Below, piece after piece: positions 25,946-35,480 of a stretch of DNA of 64,000 nt. The DNA lies in the NCBI GenBank assembly GCA_964618455.1, contig CAZUAQ010000017.1:47812-111811 (forward strand), in the 5' to 3' direction. A program made the position numbers and the translations under genes. The notes under the pieces were generated by a model that made no database searches, was not told the DNA's origin, and was given only the letters and a program-made list of their open reading frames with translations. Position 1 is the first letter of the stretch. Every line of letters starts with the position of its first letter. Source of the DNA: CAZUAQ01 sp964618455. GTDB taxonomy: Bacteria; Planctomycetota; Phycisphaerae; UBA1845; PWPN01.

Positions 25946-27421
25946 ATGAATTGGTTGCGCCTGAGCCCGACTCTTCTCCTGGCCTTGATTCTGCTCTCTT
26001 CGTCCGGTTGTGCCGTGCCCCAGCCCAAGGGCAATGGGCGCGTCTCCCGCGAGGTGGAGCCGAAGATGCAGGCGGGATACTGGCTGTATCTCCCCGAAGA
26101 CTACGTCGATCAGGACGGACAGAAGCCCGGCGGCGAGCGCTGGCCCCTCGTGGTCACCTTCCACGGCATGAAACCCTATGACAACGCCAATCCGCAGATC
26201 CGCGAGTGGCAGCAGGAGGCGGATCGCTACGGGTTCATCGTCATCGCCCCCGAACTGAAGACATGCGACAGCTTCATGCAGTACCCGCTGCGCGACGCCA
26301 CCCTGTCTTATGTGCAGCGGGATGAAAAGGCGATCATGGCCATCATGGACGACGTCTTCCGCCGCACCAATGCCGACCCCGAACGCGTCCTTGCCACAAG
26401 CTGGTCGTCGGGCGGTTACATCGCACATTACATTGTGAACCGTCACCCTGCGCGCTTCAGTTGCCTGGCGGTCCGGCAATCCAACTTCAGCAGCGCGCTG
26501 CTCGATCCGCGCAAGGTGCCCCAGTACCGCAACTACAAAATCGGTATTTTCTTCGGCGAGAACGACTTCAAGCAATGTCGTGAAGAGAGCAAGGAAGCGG
26601 TCGTCTGGTACAAGAAACACCGTTTTCCCCACGTCGAAGCCAAGTACGTTGGCGGACTCGGGCACGAACGGACGCCACAGACCGCTGCCGCCTTTTTCGC
26701 TTCTGACGTCGGTGCATCCCCCAAGAGCCCTCCGAATCTCTCGGGACTTGTGATGTACGACATCGACGAGCAGGACCTCGGCAAGATTCGACCGCGCCCG
26801 GCCCCGCAACCGGCACCGAGGGCCCGCGTCACTTCCGACAGCCCGAGTCCCAGACCCCCTCAGCGACCACAGGCCGACAGCACCCGAACGATCTACAACC
26901 GTTCGCCGAACGTCGTCTTCAACCCGCCCAGCAGCAAGGCACCTGCGGTCCGCAATGTGGAAAGCGCGAGTCCTTCGTATCGCGTTCCCAGTACGCTGCG
27001 CACGCCCAGCCGCAGCCAGGCCACGCCCCGCCGACCGGTGCCCCAGCCGTACTCGATCCAGGAGTCGCCCGCCCCACGGAGCGGACTCCGGCGTTCGCCC
27101 TCCGCCGCGGTTCAACGCGAGTCCGCCCGCTACCCCGACTTGCCCGCGCGAATCGTCCTGCATGGCGATGACGTCGGCACGGCTCCCATGATGGTCCATG
27201 TCAGTATCGAAATGCCCGAGAATTTGGCCGAGGGCGCCAGCGTGCTCTGGATGGATGATCGGGAGCCCATCGGCAAGAACGGCCTCTCTGCCACCCGCAT
27301 GCTTCGCGAGCCCGGCGAGCACGAAATCAGTGCCATCGTCGTCACCGCGGATGACCGTAAGACCATTCTGCGAAAGAGGATACGTGTCCTCGACTCCGCC
27401 GCAAGCCAGCCGGCCGGGTGA
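25946..27421 (+). CDS. Lipoprotein alpha/beta-hydrolase (esterase or depolymerase type)
   Basis: 491 residues from ATG 25946, which starts a lipoprotein signal with lipobox LSSSGC (C22). Residues about 35-260 are an alpha/beta-hydrolase: oxyanion-side LVVTFHGMKPY, then the nucleophile motif SWSSGGY, with a likely catalytic His near GLGHERTP. This resembles the esterase D / PHB-depolymerase group. A long Pro/Arg/Ser-rich linker (about 275-400) leads to a small beta domain (PMMVHVSIEMPENL...DDRKTILRKRIRV). It should be lipid-anchored and face the periplasm or surface. Substrate unknown. Confidence 0.8.
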   Translation: MNWLRLSPTLLLALILLSSSGCAVPQPKGNGRVSREVEPKMQAGYWLYLPEDYVDQDGQKPGGERWPLVVTFHGMKPYDNANPQIREWQQEADRYGFIVIAPELKTCDSFMQYPLRDATLSYVQRDEKAIMAIMDDVFRRTNADPERVLATSWSSGGYIAHYIVNRHPARFSCLAVRQSNFSSALLDPRKVPQYRNYKIGIFFGENDFKQCREESKEAVVWYKKHRFPHVEAKYVGGLGHERTPQTAAAFFASDVGASPKSPPNLSGLVMYDIDEQDLGKIRPRPAPQPAPRARVTSDSPSPRPPQRPQADSTRTIYNRSPNVVFNPPSSKAPAVRNVESASPSYRVPSTLRTPSRSQATPRRPVPQPYSIQESPAPRSGLRRSPSAAVQRESARYPDLPARIVLHGDDVGTAPMMVHVSIEMPENLAEGASVLWMDDREPIGKNGLSATRMLREPGEHEISAIVVTADDRKTILRKRIRVLDSAASQPAG

Positions 27422-27582
27422 ATCCGTCCCGCGCCTGCTCCTGAATCGCCCCCTTCCCGCCTCCATCTGCGCTGAGACGCCGCGCGAGCCTGTGCCCACT
27501 GCCGGACGTATCAATACCACGAAATTCACTCGTTTCTTGACCGGTTGACGCCCGCAGCGTCGTCTACTGGAGTGTGAAGGGT

Positions 27583-28155
27583 ATGGCTCAGAGGCAGTCC
27601 GAATTGTTCGACCCGGAAATCCCGGTGATCGAGGCGATCCGCGAACGCGACCCGGAGGCGTTGTCCGAGTTGATGCGCCGTCAGGGACGATGGGTTCGTG
27701 GCGTGATCTACGGTGCCCTGGGCCGGCGGGACCGCGTGGATGACGTGGCCCAGCAGGTGTGGCTTCGCATCTGGAACGAAGCGGAGCAACTCGAGGATGT
27801 GACGCGATGGCGGGCGTGGATCTATCGCATCGCGCGAAACGCCTCGTTGGACACCGGCCGCCGGATCCGCCGCGAGCGCAGGTTGGGGCTGGAAGTTCGT
27901 GAGCAGGCCCGGCCCGGGGATACGGCACCGCCGGAGCGCGAATTGATGGCGGAAGAAGAGCGACAGCGGATGCTCGATGCCATCGACGCATTGCCCGCTA
28001 TGTATCGCGAGCCCTTCGTGCTGAAGCATCTGGAAAACTGGAGTTACCGGGAGATCGGGGAAACGCTCGGTCTGCCCGTGGATACAGTGGAAACGCGATT
28101 GACCCGGGCGCGAAGGAAGCTCCGGGAACAATTGCGCAAGTTGAAGTCAGGGTGA
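27583..28155 (+). CDS. ECF-type RNA polymerase sigma factor
   Basis: 190 residues from ATG 27583 (GTG 27574 also possible). Region 2 spans about 15-85 (DDVAQQVWLRIWNEAEQL, WRAWIYRIARNASLDTGRR) and region 4 about 120-180 (ALPAMYREPFVLKHLENWSYREIG, VETRLTRARRKLREQL). There is no region 3, as expected for ECF factors. The stop is 8 bases before the preferred start of the next gene, a probable anti-sigma factor, so the two form a regulatory pair. Confidence 0.93.
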   Translation: MAQRQSELFDPEIPVIEAIRERDPEALSELMRRQGRWVRGVIYGALGRRDRVDDVAQQVWLRIWNEAEQLEDVTRWRAWIYRIARNASLDTGRRIRRERRLGLEVREQARPGDTAPPERELMAEEERQRMLDAIDALPAMYREPFVLKHLENWSYREIGETLGLPVDTVETRLTRARRKLREQLRKLKSG

Positions 28156-28163
28156 GCATCGGC

Positions 28164-28751
28164 ATGGACAGTCGCTGTGAATCCCCCGACGGACGAACGA
28201 TGATGAACGAACGACTTGAACAACTGATCAACCGGCGTCTCGACGGCGAACTCACCGAGTCCGAATCGCTCGAGCTCGACAAGATGCTGATTCGTTCGCC
28301 GGAGGCTCGCGCCCTCTTTGAAGACTATCAGCAGATGGACTCCCTGGCTGGCGAATGCCTTCGAACCGCATTGACGGACGAGTTGGAAACTCGGCCATCG
28401 CTTGACGCGACGGGGACGCGTCGAACCGGATGGCATACCATGCGTCAATGGGTCGGACTCGGCGCGGCGGCAGCGCTCATTGCACTGATCCTGGCGGGCC
28501 TGCCCTGGATCTGGAAAGCGGATGCCCCGCCCGCCACACCGATGGTGAACCGGTCCGACCCGCCTGCATCGACGAACGCGTCCCCGGTGCCGGTCAACGC
28601 GCAGGATGCCACCATCCTCGGCCATCGCAATCGACAGCAGCACATCACTCGCAACATCATCGGCGTGATGGATGAAGAGAATCAGAGCCTCTACCTGCTG
28701 GAAGTCCAGCGCGAGGATACGACCGTGCAGCCGGTTTCGTTCAACTATTGA
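28164..28751 (+). CDS. Probable membrane anti-sigma factor
   Basis: 195 residues from ATG 28164 (AGGGTGAG just upstream; GTG 28152, overlapping the sigma stop, and ATG 28203 are alternatives). The N-terminal part (ERLEQLINRRLDGELTESES) is the short helical start typical of anti-sigma domains, but no zinc HxxxCxxC is present. One membrane helix follows (LGAAAALIALILAGLPWIW), then a short extracytoplasmic tail. By position it should hold the ECF factor at the membrane until a signal releases it. Confidence 0.75.
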   Translation: MDSRCESPDGRTMMNERLEQLINRRLDGELTESESLELDKMLIRSPEARALFEDYQQMDSLAGECLRTALTDELETRPSLDATGTRRTGWHTMRQWVGLGAAAALIALILAGLPWIWKADAPPATPMVNRSDPPASTNASPVPVNAQDATILGHRNRQQHITRNIIGVMDEENQSLYLLEVQREDTTVQPVSFNY

Positions 28752-28828
28752 CCTTCAACCGGAATGAACGGTGGGAAGGCAGCGAATTCGATGACGCGAC
28801 ACTCCGCCCGAATCGAGGAGATGAAACC

Positions 28829-29944
28829 ATGACCTCCATGAAACTCAGACACGCGGCGGCAATACTCGTGCCGCTTCTGTGCACCACCGGGACGCAGGCC
28901 CAGCCGACCTTCGGCCCGTGGGTCGGTGTTCAACTGGCCCCGGTACCCCGGGCACTGCAGGTACACCTGGGCCTGAATGAGAACGGTGTGATGGTCCGTA
29001 ATGTCTACGTGGGAAGTCCCGCCGATACGGCCAGGCTGGAACGCTTCGACGTCCTCACGGAGGTGGACGGTCACGTCGTCACGGAAGGCGCGGAGGGCTT
29101 CTCGCGTTACGTGCAGGGCAAGAAGGCCGGAGAGATACTCGAAATCACGCTGATTCACGCGGGACAGGTGGTGACCCGGCCGTTGACGCTGGCCTTCCGT
29201 CCGAAGGCGTGGAATGAACTTGAGCCGAAGTACCACGATGAGCCGGACCTCACCCATTCACGCGCGTTCGATCTGCGCGGCCATATTCTCAAACCCGGCC
29301 CCGACGGCTGGAAGTGGCACGACCTGGGCGAGGTACCTGGGCTGTTCGACGTCCTGATCGATCCCGAGACCGGTGACATGACGCAGCGCCGACGCGAACG
29401 GCAGGAAGCTCTTGAAGGGAAGCACGTGGACGAGAATGGTAATGTGATCCATCTCCAGCGGGAGAAGAACGGGCCTTTGACAGTTCGGCGTTATCACAAG
29501 AGTGAATCGATCGACGATGCGGAGGTGCGCGTCTACGACAACGCCGACGAACTGCGCGCCCGCGATCCCCAGGCGGCCGAACTCCTGGACGATCTCGTAC
29601 CGGAGAGATCGAACCGGACCCTCCGTCCGGAAAGGCGACTTCCTTTCGGCGAACATCGGCTCTCGCCGGAATGGAACGAGTGGCGTGAGCGTTTTCGCCC
29701 CATGCTTCCGCATCCCGGTCACCCCGGCGCCCGACCGGAGATGGATGCCTTGCCGGAGATCGCTCCTCCCTCATACCTTCCACCCAGCACCACCTTCGAA
29801 GTGCGTCCCGACGGATCCATCGAGGTGGAAGTGAAGCGGCCTGATGCTGTCCTGCGGCAGACGTTTCGCTCGGAGGAAGAACTCCGTGAGAAAGCGCCGA
29901 AGCTGTACGACGAATATGACCAACTGCAGAGCCGTTTACGATGA
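28829..29944 (+). CDS. Exported PDZ-domain protein of the ECF sigma operon
   Basis: 371 residues from ATG 28829, chosen because GAGGAG lies 8 bases upstream and a signal peptide (AAILVPLLCTTGTQAQ) follows. A PDZ domain covers about 25-115 (GVQLAPVPRALQVHLGL, VGSPADTARLERFDVLTEVDG). The rest is polar and charged with no protease triad. Downstream of an ECF sigma and its membrane anti-sigma, it may help sense envelope state, as PDZ proteins do in the RpoE pathway, but it is not DegS. That role is inference. Confidence 0.75.
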   Translation: MTSMKLRHAAAILVPLLCTTGTQAQPTFGPWVGVQLAPVPRALQVHLGLNENGVMVRNVYVGSPADTARLERFDVLTEVDGHVVTEGAEGFSRYVQGKKAGEILEITLIHAGQVVTRPLTLAFRPKAWNELEPKYHDEPDLTHSRAFDLRGHILKPGPDGWKWHDLGEVPGLFDVLIDPETGDMTQRRRERQEALEGKHVDENGNVIHLQREKNGPLTVRRYHKSESIDDAEVRVYDNADELRARDPQAAELLDDLVPERSNRTLRPERRLPFGEHRLSPEWNEWRERFRPMLPHPGHPGARPEMDALPEIAPPSYLPPSTTFEVRPDGSIEVEVKRPDAVLRQTFRSEEELREKAPKLYDEYDQLQSRLR

Positions 29945-30034
29945 CAAACACCCGATTATCCGTGTCGTAGCGCGCCAGGTACCCTTCCTTTCCCACCAGC
30001 CGGTGTGCGTTCTTCGGATCGCACGCCGGCTGCG

Positions 30035-30062
30035 TTGTCTTGTTCCCATCTGCGTGTATGAT
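30035..30062 (+). promoter_or_regulatory. Promoter of the peroxiredoxin gene
   Basis: TTGTCT (30035-30040), a 16-base spacer and TATGAT (30057-30062), about 50 bases before ATG 30113. Confidence 0.45.
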
Positions 30063-30112
30063 GAGCGCGACGGGTACAGGATGGAACCTTGTACGTTGAC
30101 GGGAGACACGAC

Positions 30113-30700
30113 ATGCATAAGCGATGGGCTTCGGGAATACTTCTGCTTCTGCTGGCAGGATGGCAATTGGCCTGCACGGAGGATTGGCAAATGGAGCCTG
30201 AGCAGGAACCGCAGGCAGCGGCCGAACCTCCCCTTCCCGCCCCACCGCCACGGGATGGACTAATCCCGGTGGGTGACCCCGCGCCGGATTTCGAAGCCGT
30301 CGACCATACCGGGGTGCAACGGCGGCTGAGCAACCTGCTAACCCGCAAGAATGTGGTGCTGATCTTCTACCCCGCCGACTTCACCCCCGGATGCACGAAG
30401 CAACTCTGCGCCGTCCGGGACGACTGGTCGACGTTCGAATCACGCAACGCCATTGTCCTGGGCGTCAACCCGGCGGACACGGAACGGCATGCGGAATTCG
30501 CCGAGGAGTACAACCTGCCCTTCCCCGTGTTGAGCGATCCCATGGCACGGATCGCCGCCGCCTACGGGGCCAAGAAACCGGATCGCCCGGACTTCCCGGA
30601 ACGGACGGTGTACGTGATACGACAGGATGGGCGTGTCGAGCTTTCGGAACGGGGTATGGTGTCGCACGACAAGATCTTCGCGGCCCTGGAACGACCGTAA
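30113..30700 (+). CDS. Lipoprotein peroxiredoxin, BCP/PrxQ type
   Basis: 195 residues. The signal peptide ends at a lipobox-like LAC, followed by a Pro/Glu-rich linker and a thioredoxin-fold AhpC/TSA domain (about 45-190). The peroxidatic Cys is C94 in DFTPGCTKQLC, and C99 five residues on fits the resolving Cys of atypical PrxQ enzymes. It should reduce peroxides at the membrane, drawing electrons from a thioredoxin. A membrane thioredoxin is encoded at 59.5 kb, but a link is speculative. The gene runs convergently into the GntR/LacI gene, with 13 bases between stops. Confidence 0.88.
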   Translation: MHKRWASGILLLLLAGWQLACTEDWQMEPEQEPQAAAEPPLPAPPPRDGLIPVGDPAPDFEAVDHTGVQRRLSNLLTRKNVVLIFYPADFTPGCTKQLCAVRDDWSTFESRNAIVLGVNPADTERHAEFAEEYNLPFPVLSDPMARIAAAYGAKKPDRPDFPERTVYVIRQDGRVELSERGMVSHDKIFAALERP

Positions 30701-30713
30701 GACCTGCCGGGTG

Positions 30714-31853
30714 TCACTGCGCGACGGGCTCGGCGATTTGCGCCGTGGAGTCGCGAACCATCAACTCCCCGCGCGACATCAGCAGTCGCGGCGGCCGCTG
30801 TTTGTCGTTGACCTGAGACACGAGCAGCTCCGCCGCGGAACGCCCCATCTCCTTGTACGACACGCGGATGGTCGTCAACGGTGGACTCAACAGCGAGGAG
30901 AATGAGCAGTCGTCAAATCCGGTCACCGAGACGTCATCCGGTATGCTCAACCCCATCGACCGCGCGTGATCGTAAAGGATGCGGGCGGCATAATCGCTGC
31001 AACACACGACCGCCGTGACCGGAGGAGTGCGGCCGAGCCAGTCGCTCAGCATCGTGGAGACGTTGTACACCTCGCCGGTCTTCAGCATCTCTTCGGGCGA
31101 CAGGCTGCGGATGTCGGGATCAGGCAGACCGGCCTGCTTCAATTCCGTCAGCAAGCCGTGCATGCGCTCTTCGACCGTGCATGACCATCGCCCGTAGAGG
31201 TACGCGATTTGGCGATGCCCCCGCTCGATCAGATGAGCACCGATGGTTCTCCCCTGCCAGGTGCAGTCGGGAATGGCGGCGGAAATGATCGCCGGATCAT
31301 CGTCGGGGAACGGCTGCGAACAGATCGCGACCACGGGTACGCCACGCTCGGCATAGCTCTTGTAGAACGCTCGATTCCAATCGACGTAGAAGCTGCCCTC
31401 CGGGGGGATGAAGGCGATGCCCGAGGCCCCCTGCCCGCGGCAGGCGGTCGCCCGGTGGGCGAAGCTTTCCGGCTCGCGGTTGGCGTTGCAGAAGATGATG
31501 TTGAAGCCCCGCCGGATCGCCTCGGCTTCGAACCCCTGCAGCACCTCCAGATGGGGTTCGAGATCGCAGGTGGAGGTGATGAAGGCCAGGAGTTCCTTCT
31601 TGTCGGGCCGCTCCGCCACAAACGTGCCCACGCGCGCCCGCCGGACCAGCAGCCCTTCCTTCTCCAGCACCTGCAGGGCCTGCAAGACCGGGGAGAGGCT
31701 CACATTAAACGTCTGAGCCAGTTGGCGGGCGGTGGGAATCTGATCTCCCGGCGCCCATCGCCCTTCGGACAAGAGCTCTCGCATCCGGGCGGCGACCGCC
31801 ATGTTCTTGGGCTGTGATGCATTCAGTTGGACGTGAACCGGTTCATCGGACAT
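30714..31853 (-). CDS. GntR-HTH / LacI-sensor transcription factor
   Basis: 379 residues. The winged-helix GntR domain (about 15-80; LAQTFNVSLSPVLQALQVLEKEGLLVRR) is joined to a periplasmic-binding-protein-like sensor of the LacI/GalR type (about 90-365; DDVSVTGFDDCSFSSLLSPPLTTI). This is the layout of AraR-like repressors, which respond to sugars. A strong ribosome site (GGGAGG) precedes the ATG. Three CGTATCAG boxes lie in its upstream region and suggest self-control. No sugar operon adjoins it, so its targets are elsewhere. Confidence 0.9.
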   Translation of the reverse strand: MSDEPVHVQLNASQPKNMAVAARMRELLSEGRWAPGDQIPTARQLAQTFNVSLSPVLQALQVLEKEGLLVRRARVGTFVAERPDKKELLAFITSTCDLEPHLEVLQGFEAEAIRRGFNIIFCNANREPESFAHRATACRGQGASGIAFIPPEGSFYVDWNRAFYKSYAERGVPVVAICSQPFPDDDPAIISAAIPDCTWQGRTIGAHLIERGHRQIAYLYGRWSCTVEERMHGLLTELKQAGLPDPDIRSLSPEEMLKTGEVYNVSTMLSDWLGRTPPVTAVVCCSDYAARILYDHARSMGLSIPDDVSVTGFDDCSFSSLLSPPLTTIRVSYKEMGRSAAELLVSQVNDKQRPPRLLMSRGELMVRDSTAQIAEPVAQ

Positions 31854-31924
31854 GGCACAGCTACCTCCCAGTGTGGCTCTGATATCAATATAACGGCAAA
31901 TTTACGGCCAGTCCAGCAAAGTCA

Positions 31925-32009
31925 CGTATCAGCAACCTGCTTGGGACGTATCAGAAACCATCACAGAGCACATTTCATCCGAGCTGTGGTCTGATTTGAC
32001 TCGTATCAG
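31925..32009. repeat. Three CGTATCAG boxes upstream of the GntR/LacI gene
   Basis: Exact copies at 31925-31932, 31947-31954 and 32002-32009. The first two start 22 bases apart (two helical turns) and the third 55 further. The third forms a dyad with CTGAT at 31991-31995, and a related CTGATATC lies at 31879-31886. Likely operator sites for the regulator itself. Confidence 0.55.
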
Positions 32010-32036
32010 AGGAATCCTTGGGGGCTCGATCATCCA

Positions 32037-33317
32037 TCAGCGGAATGCTTTCTGATAGCGTTCCTGTTCGGGGTCGAACTCAAAGGGGCGTTCCCCGATG
32101 AATACCGGACCCCGGCGGGCGACACTGATGAGAAACCCGACGCAGATCCAGGTCGCGATCATGCTGCTGCCACCGGCGCTGACAAAGGGCAGGGTCACGC
32201 CGGTGATCGGCCCGAGCCCGACGGTCATGGCCAGATTGGTGAGTGTCTGGACCGCGAGTACCATGGTCATGCCGACCGCCACCAGCCGGCCGAAGGGATC
32301 GTTCGTCACCGTGGCAATGTCCAATCCCAGAATCACCAGCAGCACGTAACCCAGGAGTACGAGCAGGGCGCCCAGGAATCCCCACTGATGTCCTACGATG
32401 GCGAAGATGAAGTCGTTGTGACGCTCGGGCAGAAAGGTGTGATCGATGAAGATGCCCCGGCCCCAGCCCTCGCCGGTGACTCCTCCGCTGCCGATCGCAG
32501 CCTTGCTGCGCACGAGTTGATAACCGGTATCGTTGCGCCAGTGCGTGAGCCGGCGTTCCCATTGCGACCAGCTCGCGTCCGGAGGTTGAAGTTGCTTCCA
32601 GATTTCCGGTCGGTCATTGAGAAGATACTCCCGCAATGACTCACTCTGCAGGACGACGCCCGCGAGGCGCAGACGCTGGTAGGGCTCGATCTTCAACCAG
32701 AACAGCGGCAGGCAGAGGAGACCCATCGCCACGATGGAGAGCAGGTGTTTGGCCTTCGCTCCGGCGGCGAAGAGCATTGCGAAGAGAATCGGCAGGAACA
32801 GGAGCACGGTCCCGAGGTCGGGCTGCATCTTGATCAGCGCCATTGGCAGCAGCGCGAGGGCGAAAGGCATGAGCAGTCCGCGTAGCGTGCGGTAGTTTCT
32901 CCGGTAGCGCAGATACCAGGCCAGCGCGAGCACGTACGCGATCTTCATCAACTCGGAAGGCTGAATCGTGATCGGGCCCAAGCGTATCCATCGCCACGCC
33001 GCCCGCTGACGCCGGACGAAGGGCAGGTCCATCCCGGTGAAACGTTCGGCAACGAGATAGCACAGCAGCACGATACAAATGCCATAGAGAATCCAGGAGA
33101 ACCGCCCGATGCGATGATAGCCCACGAGAATCACGGCACCTGCCGCGGTCATCCCGGCAAGGATGAAGATCACCTGCTTCAAGGCGGAAGGAGTCAGCAC
33201 CCATCGCGACGCGGACCCGGTAGTCACCTGAATGGAGAGCACACCGACGAGGCACAGCGGAATGACCGCCAAAAGGATGCTCCATCCGTGCTTCGTGACC
33301 CAGATACGACGCGTCAC
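32037..33317 (-). CDS. mrdB: RodA-type cell-wall glycosyltransferase (SEDS family)
   Basis: 426 residues with about ten membrane helices. SEDS landmarks are present: QPSELMKIAYVLALAWYL, KMQPDLGTVLLFLPIL (with the catalytic Asp in this region), GEGWGRG and LPFVSAGGSSMIATW. RodA polymerises glycan strands from lipid II together with PBP2, and its start overlaps the PBP2 stop by four bases. FtsW is the alternative, but the PBP2/MreD neighbours favour RodA. It is the last gene of the minus-strand envelope run. Confidence 0.92.
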   Translation of the reverse strand: MTRRIWVTKHGWSILLAVIPLCLVGVLSIQVTTGSASRWVLTPSALKQVIFILAGMTAAGAVILVGYHRIGRFSWILYGICIVLLCYLVAERFTGMDLPFVRRQRAAWRWIRLGPITIQPSELMKIAYVLALAWYLRYRRNYRTLRGLLMPFALALLPMALIKMQPDLGTVLLFLPILFAMLFAAGAKAKHLLSIVAMGLLCLPLFWLKIEPYQRLRLAGVVLQSESLREYLLNDRPEIWKQLQPPDASWSQWERRLTHWRNDTGYQLVRSKAAIGSGGVTGEGWGRGIFIDHTFLPERHNDFIFAIVGHQWGFLGALLVLLGYVLLVILGLDIATVTNDPFGRLVAVGMTMVLAVQTLTNLAMTVGLGPITGVTLPFVSAGGSSMIATWICVGFLISVARRGPVFIGERPFEFDPEQERYQKAFR

Positions 33318-35407
33318 GGCGACTCTTCCCCCTTCGCGGCGACGGCGGAAGCGCTGTCCGATTCCTGCAGATGGAGCAGATCCAGGATGATGTCGCCCAC
33401 GACCGGTGCCGCCACATCACCGCCATGGCCGGAAAACTCGATAACGCACGCAATGGCGTAACTGGTATCACCGGACCGGACGTGACTCCGGTAGTCCTTC
33501 GCGTCGGTGAGATACCCCGCGAACCAGGCATGGGTCGGTTCTTCGTGGGGCGGTGGAAAGCGGCGATACACGCGGCTGCCCCGGATCTCCTGGATGCCGG
33601 GATAGCGCTCGCGAAGATCCCGTTTGCTCCTGGCCGCGAGGCGCTCGACACGGCCATCCTCGAAGACGCACGTGTACAAACGGGTGACCACGTGTCCCGG
33701 ACCCTCGGCACTTCCCGTTTTGCCGAGGAGTGTCAGCGGCCGGATGCGATCACGTAATGCCTCGAGATTCGTGTATGCGGTTCCCCCGGGTTCGTTGACG
33801 ACCATGTACATCGCTTTGCGGACCTCGGTCCACGCGTGGTCGGGCACCGGGATTTCCTGTGTCGTGCGGGGCATGGGATCGTCCATCCAGAGCCGCGTCT
33901 TCTGATGATACCCGGATGCGAGATCCGCCATCATGTTGGCGACCTGGATGGGGGTGACGTCGAGTTCCCCCTGACCGATGGCGGCGAGGCGCGCCGTCCC
34001 GCGATTACGTTTTCGGGGAAGATGGGCACTTCGCTCTTCCGGCAATCCGGTACCGGTCTCCGCCCCGAAACCGAAATGTCCCATCCAGTAGCGCAGCACA
34101 TCGACACCGAGGTCCTGACCCAGGTGATAGAAGAAGACGTTGCAGCTTTTCTGTACGGCGGCGAGCGGCCCGATCTCGCCATGATAACCCTCACATCCCC
34201 AGACGTCGGGATAATCGACAAACATGCGGTGATGGCACGTATACCGTGTCGCCGGGCCGCACCGCCGCGCGCCGATACCCGCCGCCAACACCATCGGTTT
34301 GACCACGGAGCCGGGCGGGTAGTAGTAATGCCCACCGAGGGCGCGGAACGACAACGGGCGATGGAGCGTGTCACTCTCCAGGTCGAGCATGTCGCCCCAC
34401 GACAGGTTGGGATCATACGACGGATAGCTCACCATCGCGCGGACCTCGCGCGTGGGAACATGCAGAATGACCGCGCTGGCGCCCGTGCTGTATGGCTGAT
34501 GCTGAGCGACCGCCGCCGCAAGACGGTTGTACACGCGCTGCTGCAGCGTGAGGTCGAGGCTCAGCCTCATGTTCCGCCCGTTGACCGGTTCCGCCGCCTC
34601 GTGGATGTCCCGAATCGGCTTGCCTTCCTTGTCAAGATGCTCGAAGCCGCGTCGGCCGCGAAGCCAGGATTCCCCGAGCGCCTCACACCCGCTGATGCCC
34701 ATCAGGTCACCGGGTTGATAGCGGCCCAGAAGATCGTCTTCTTCCCGCGAGCGCTCGGCCACGTTTTGCGGCACCTCACCGAGACGCCCGAGTATGGGGC
34801 CGATGGACTCCCCGCCTTTGTAGCGCCTCTGCTGACTCGGGACGATTTCGATCCAGGGATACTTCGCGAAGCGAATCCGGGCATCGACCTGCTGATCAAA
34901 GTCGAGCCCGCGGACAATCGGCCAGTACTGGTACTCCTCCCAGACTTCCATCTCCTCCAGGCCGTGAGCGGCGGCGACGTGCTCCTTGATCCGGCGAATG
35001 CGATACACGCGCTCATCGGCACGCTCACGCAACTCATCCGAAGGCACGCGTGTCAGCTCGGCGATCTCACGCCACGACTCGTCAATCACGTCCACCAGTG
35101 CGCCCGGAAATTCGCGTTCCCATTCCCGGCGCGGCCCGCGCGGAGAATCGTCCATCACCTCCGCCATGGCCATGTAGTGGACACCGAGTTCCCACGTCTC
35201 CGCATTCCAGGCCAGCGGCGTGCCGTGACGATCCACGATCTGGCCGCGAAGAAACGGGAAGAACTTCGGCTTCTGGTAGAGCATGTCCTCGGCTTCGCGA
35301 CGGTGAACGTCGGCATCGACGATCTGAAGCTGTGCCAGCCGCGCGAGGATGATCGTCAGCGGCATCGCCAGGACGATCAGCATGATTTTCAGGCGTTGCT
35401 CGAACAC
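33314..35407 (-). CDS. mrdA: Penicillin-binding protein 2 (class B transpeptidase)
   Basis: 697 residues. One N-terminal membrane helix (LKIMLIVLAMPLTIILARL), a dimerisation domain, then a transpeptidase domain with S367xxK370 (PPGSVVKPM), SCN in KSCNVFF and KTG at K563 (LLGKTGSAEG). It cross-links elongation-phase peptidoglycan in the periplasm with RodA. It is larger than the usual 630 residues, mainly through inserts in the N-terminal half and near the C-terminus. All catalytic residues are intact. Confidence 0.93.
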   Translation of the reverse strand: MFEQRLKIMLIVLAMPLTIILARLAQLQIVDADVHRREAEDMLYQKPKFFPFLRGQIVDRHGTPLAWNAETWELGVHYMAMAEVMDDSPRGPRREWEREFPGALVDVIDESWREIAELTRVPSDELRERADERVYRIRRIKEHVAAAHGLEEMEVWEEYQYWPIVRGLDFDQQVDARIRFAKYPWIEIVPSQQRRYKGGESIGPILGRLGEVPQNVAERSREEDDLLGRYQPGDLMGISGCEALGESWLRGRRGFEHLDKEGKPIRDIHEAAEPVNGRNMRLSLDLTLQQRVYNRLAAAVAQHQPYSTGASAVILHVPTREVRAMVSYPSYDPNLSWGDMLDLESDTLHRPLSFRALGGHYYYPPGSVVKPMVLAAGIGARRCGPATRYTCHHRMFVDYPDVWGCEGYHGEIGPLAAVQKSCNVFFYHLGQDLGVDVLRYWMGHFGFGAETGTGLPEERSAHLPRKRNRGTARLAAIGQGELDVTPIQVANMMADLASGYHQKTRLWMDDPMPRTTQEIPVPDHAWTEVRKAMYMVVNEPGGTAYTNLEALRDRIRPLTLLGKTGSAEGPGHVVTRLYTCVFEDGRVERLAARSKRDLRERYPGIQEIRGSRVYRRFPPPHEEPTHAWFAGYLTDAKDYRSHVRSGDTSYAIACVIEFSGHGGDVAAPVVGDIILDLLHLQESDSASAVAAKGEESP

Positions 35408-35480
35408 TGCGACACTCCGTCACCGGTCCCACCGGTTTCGTCATCTTACCCGAATTGTGTTGGGGAGGATGGGTTGGCGC

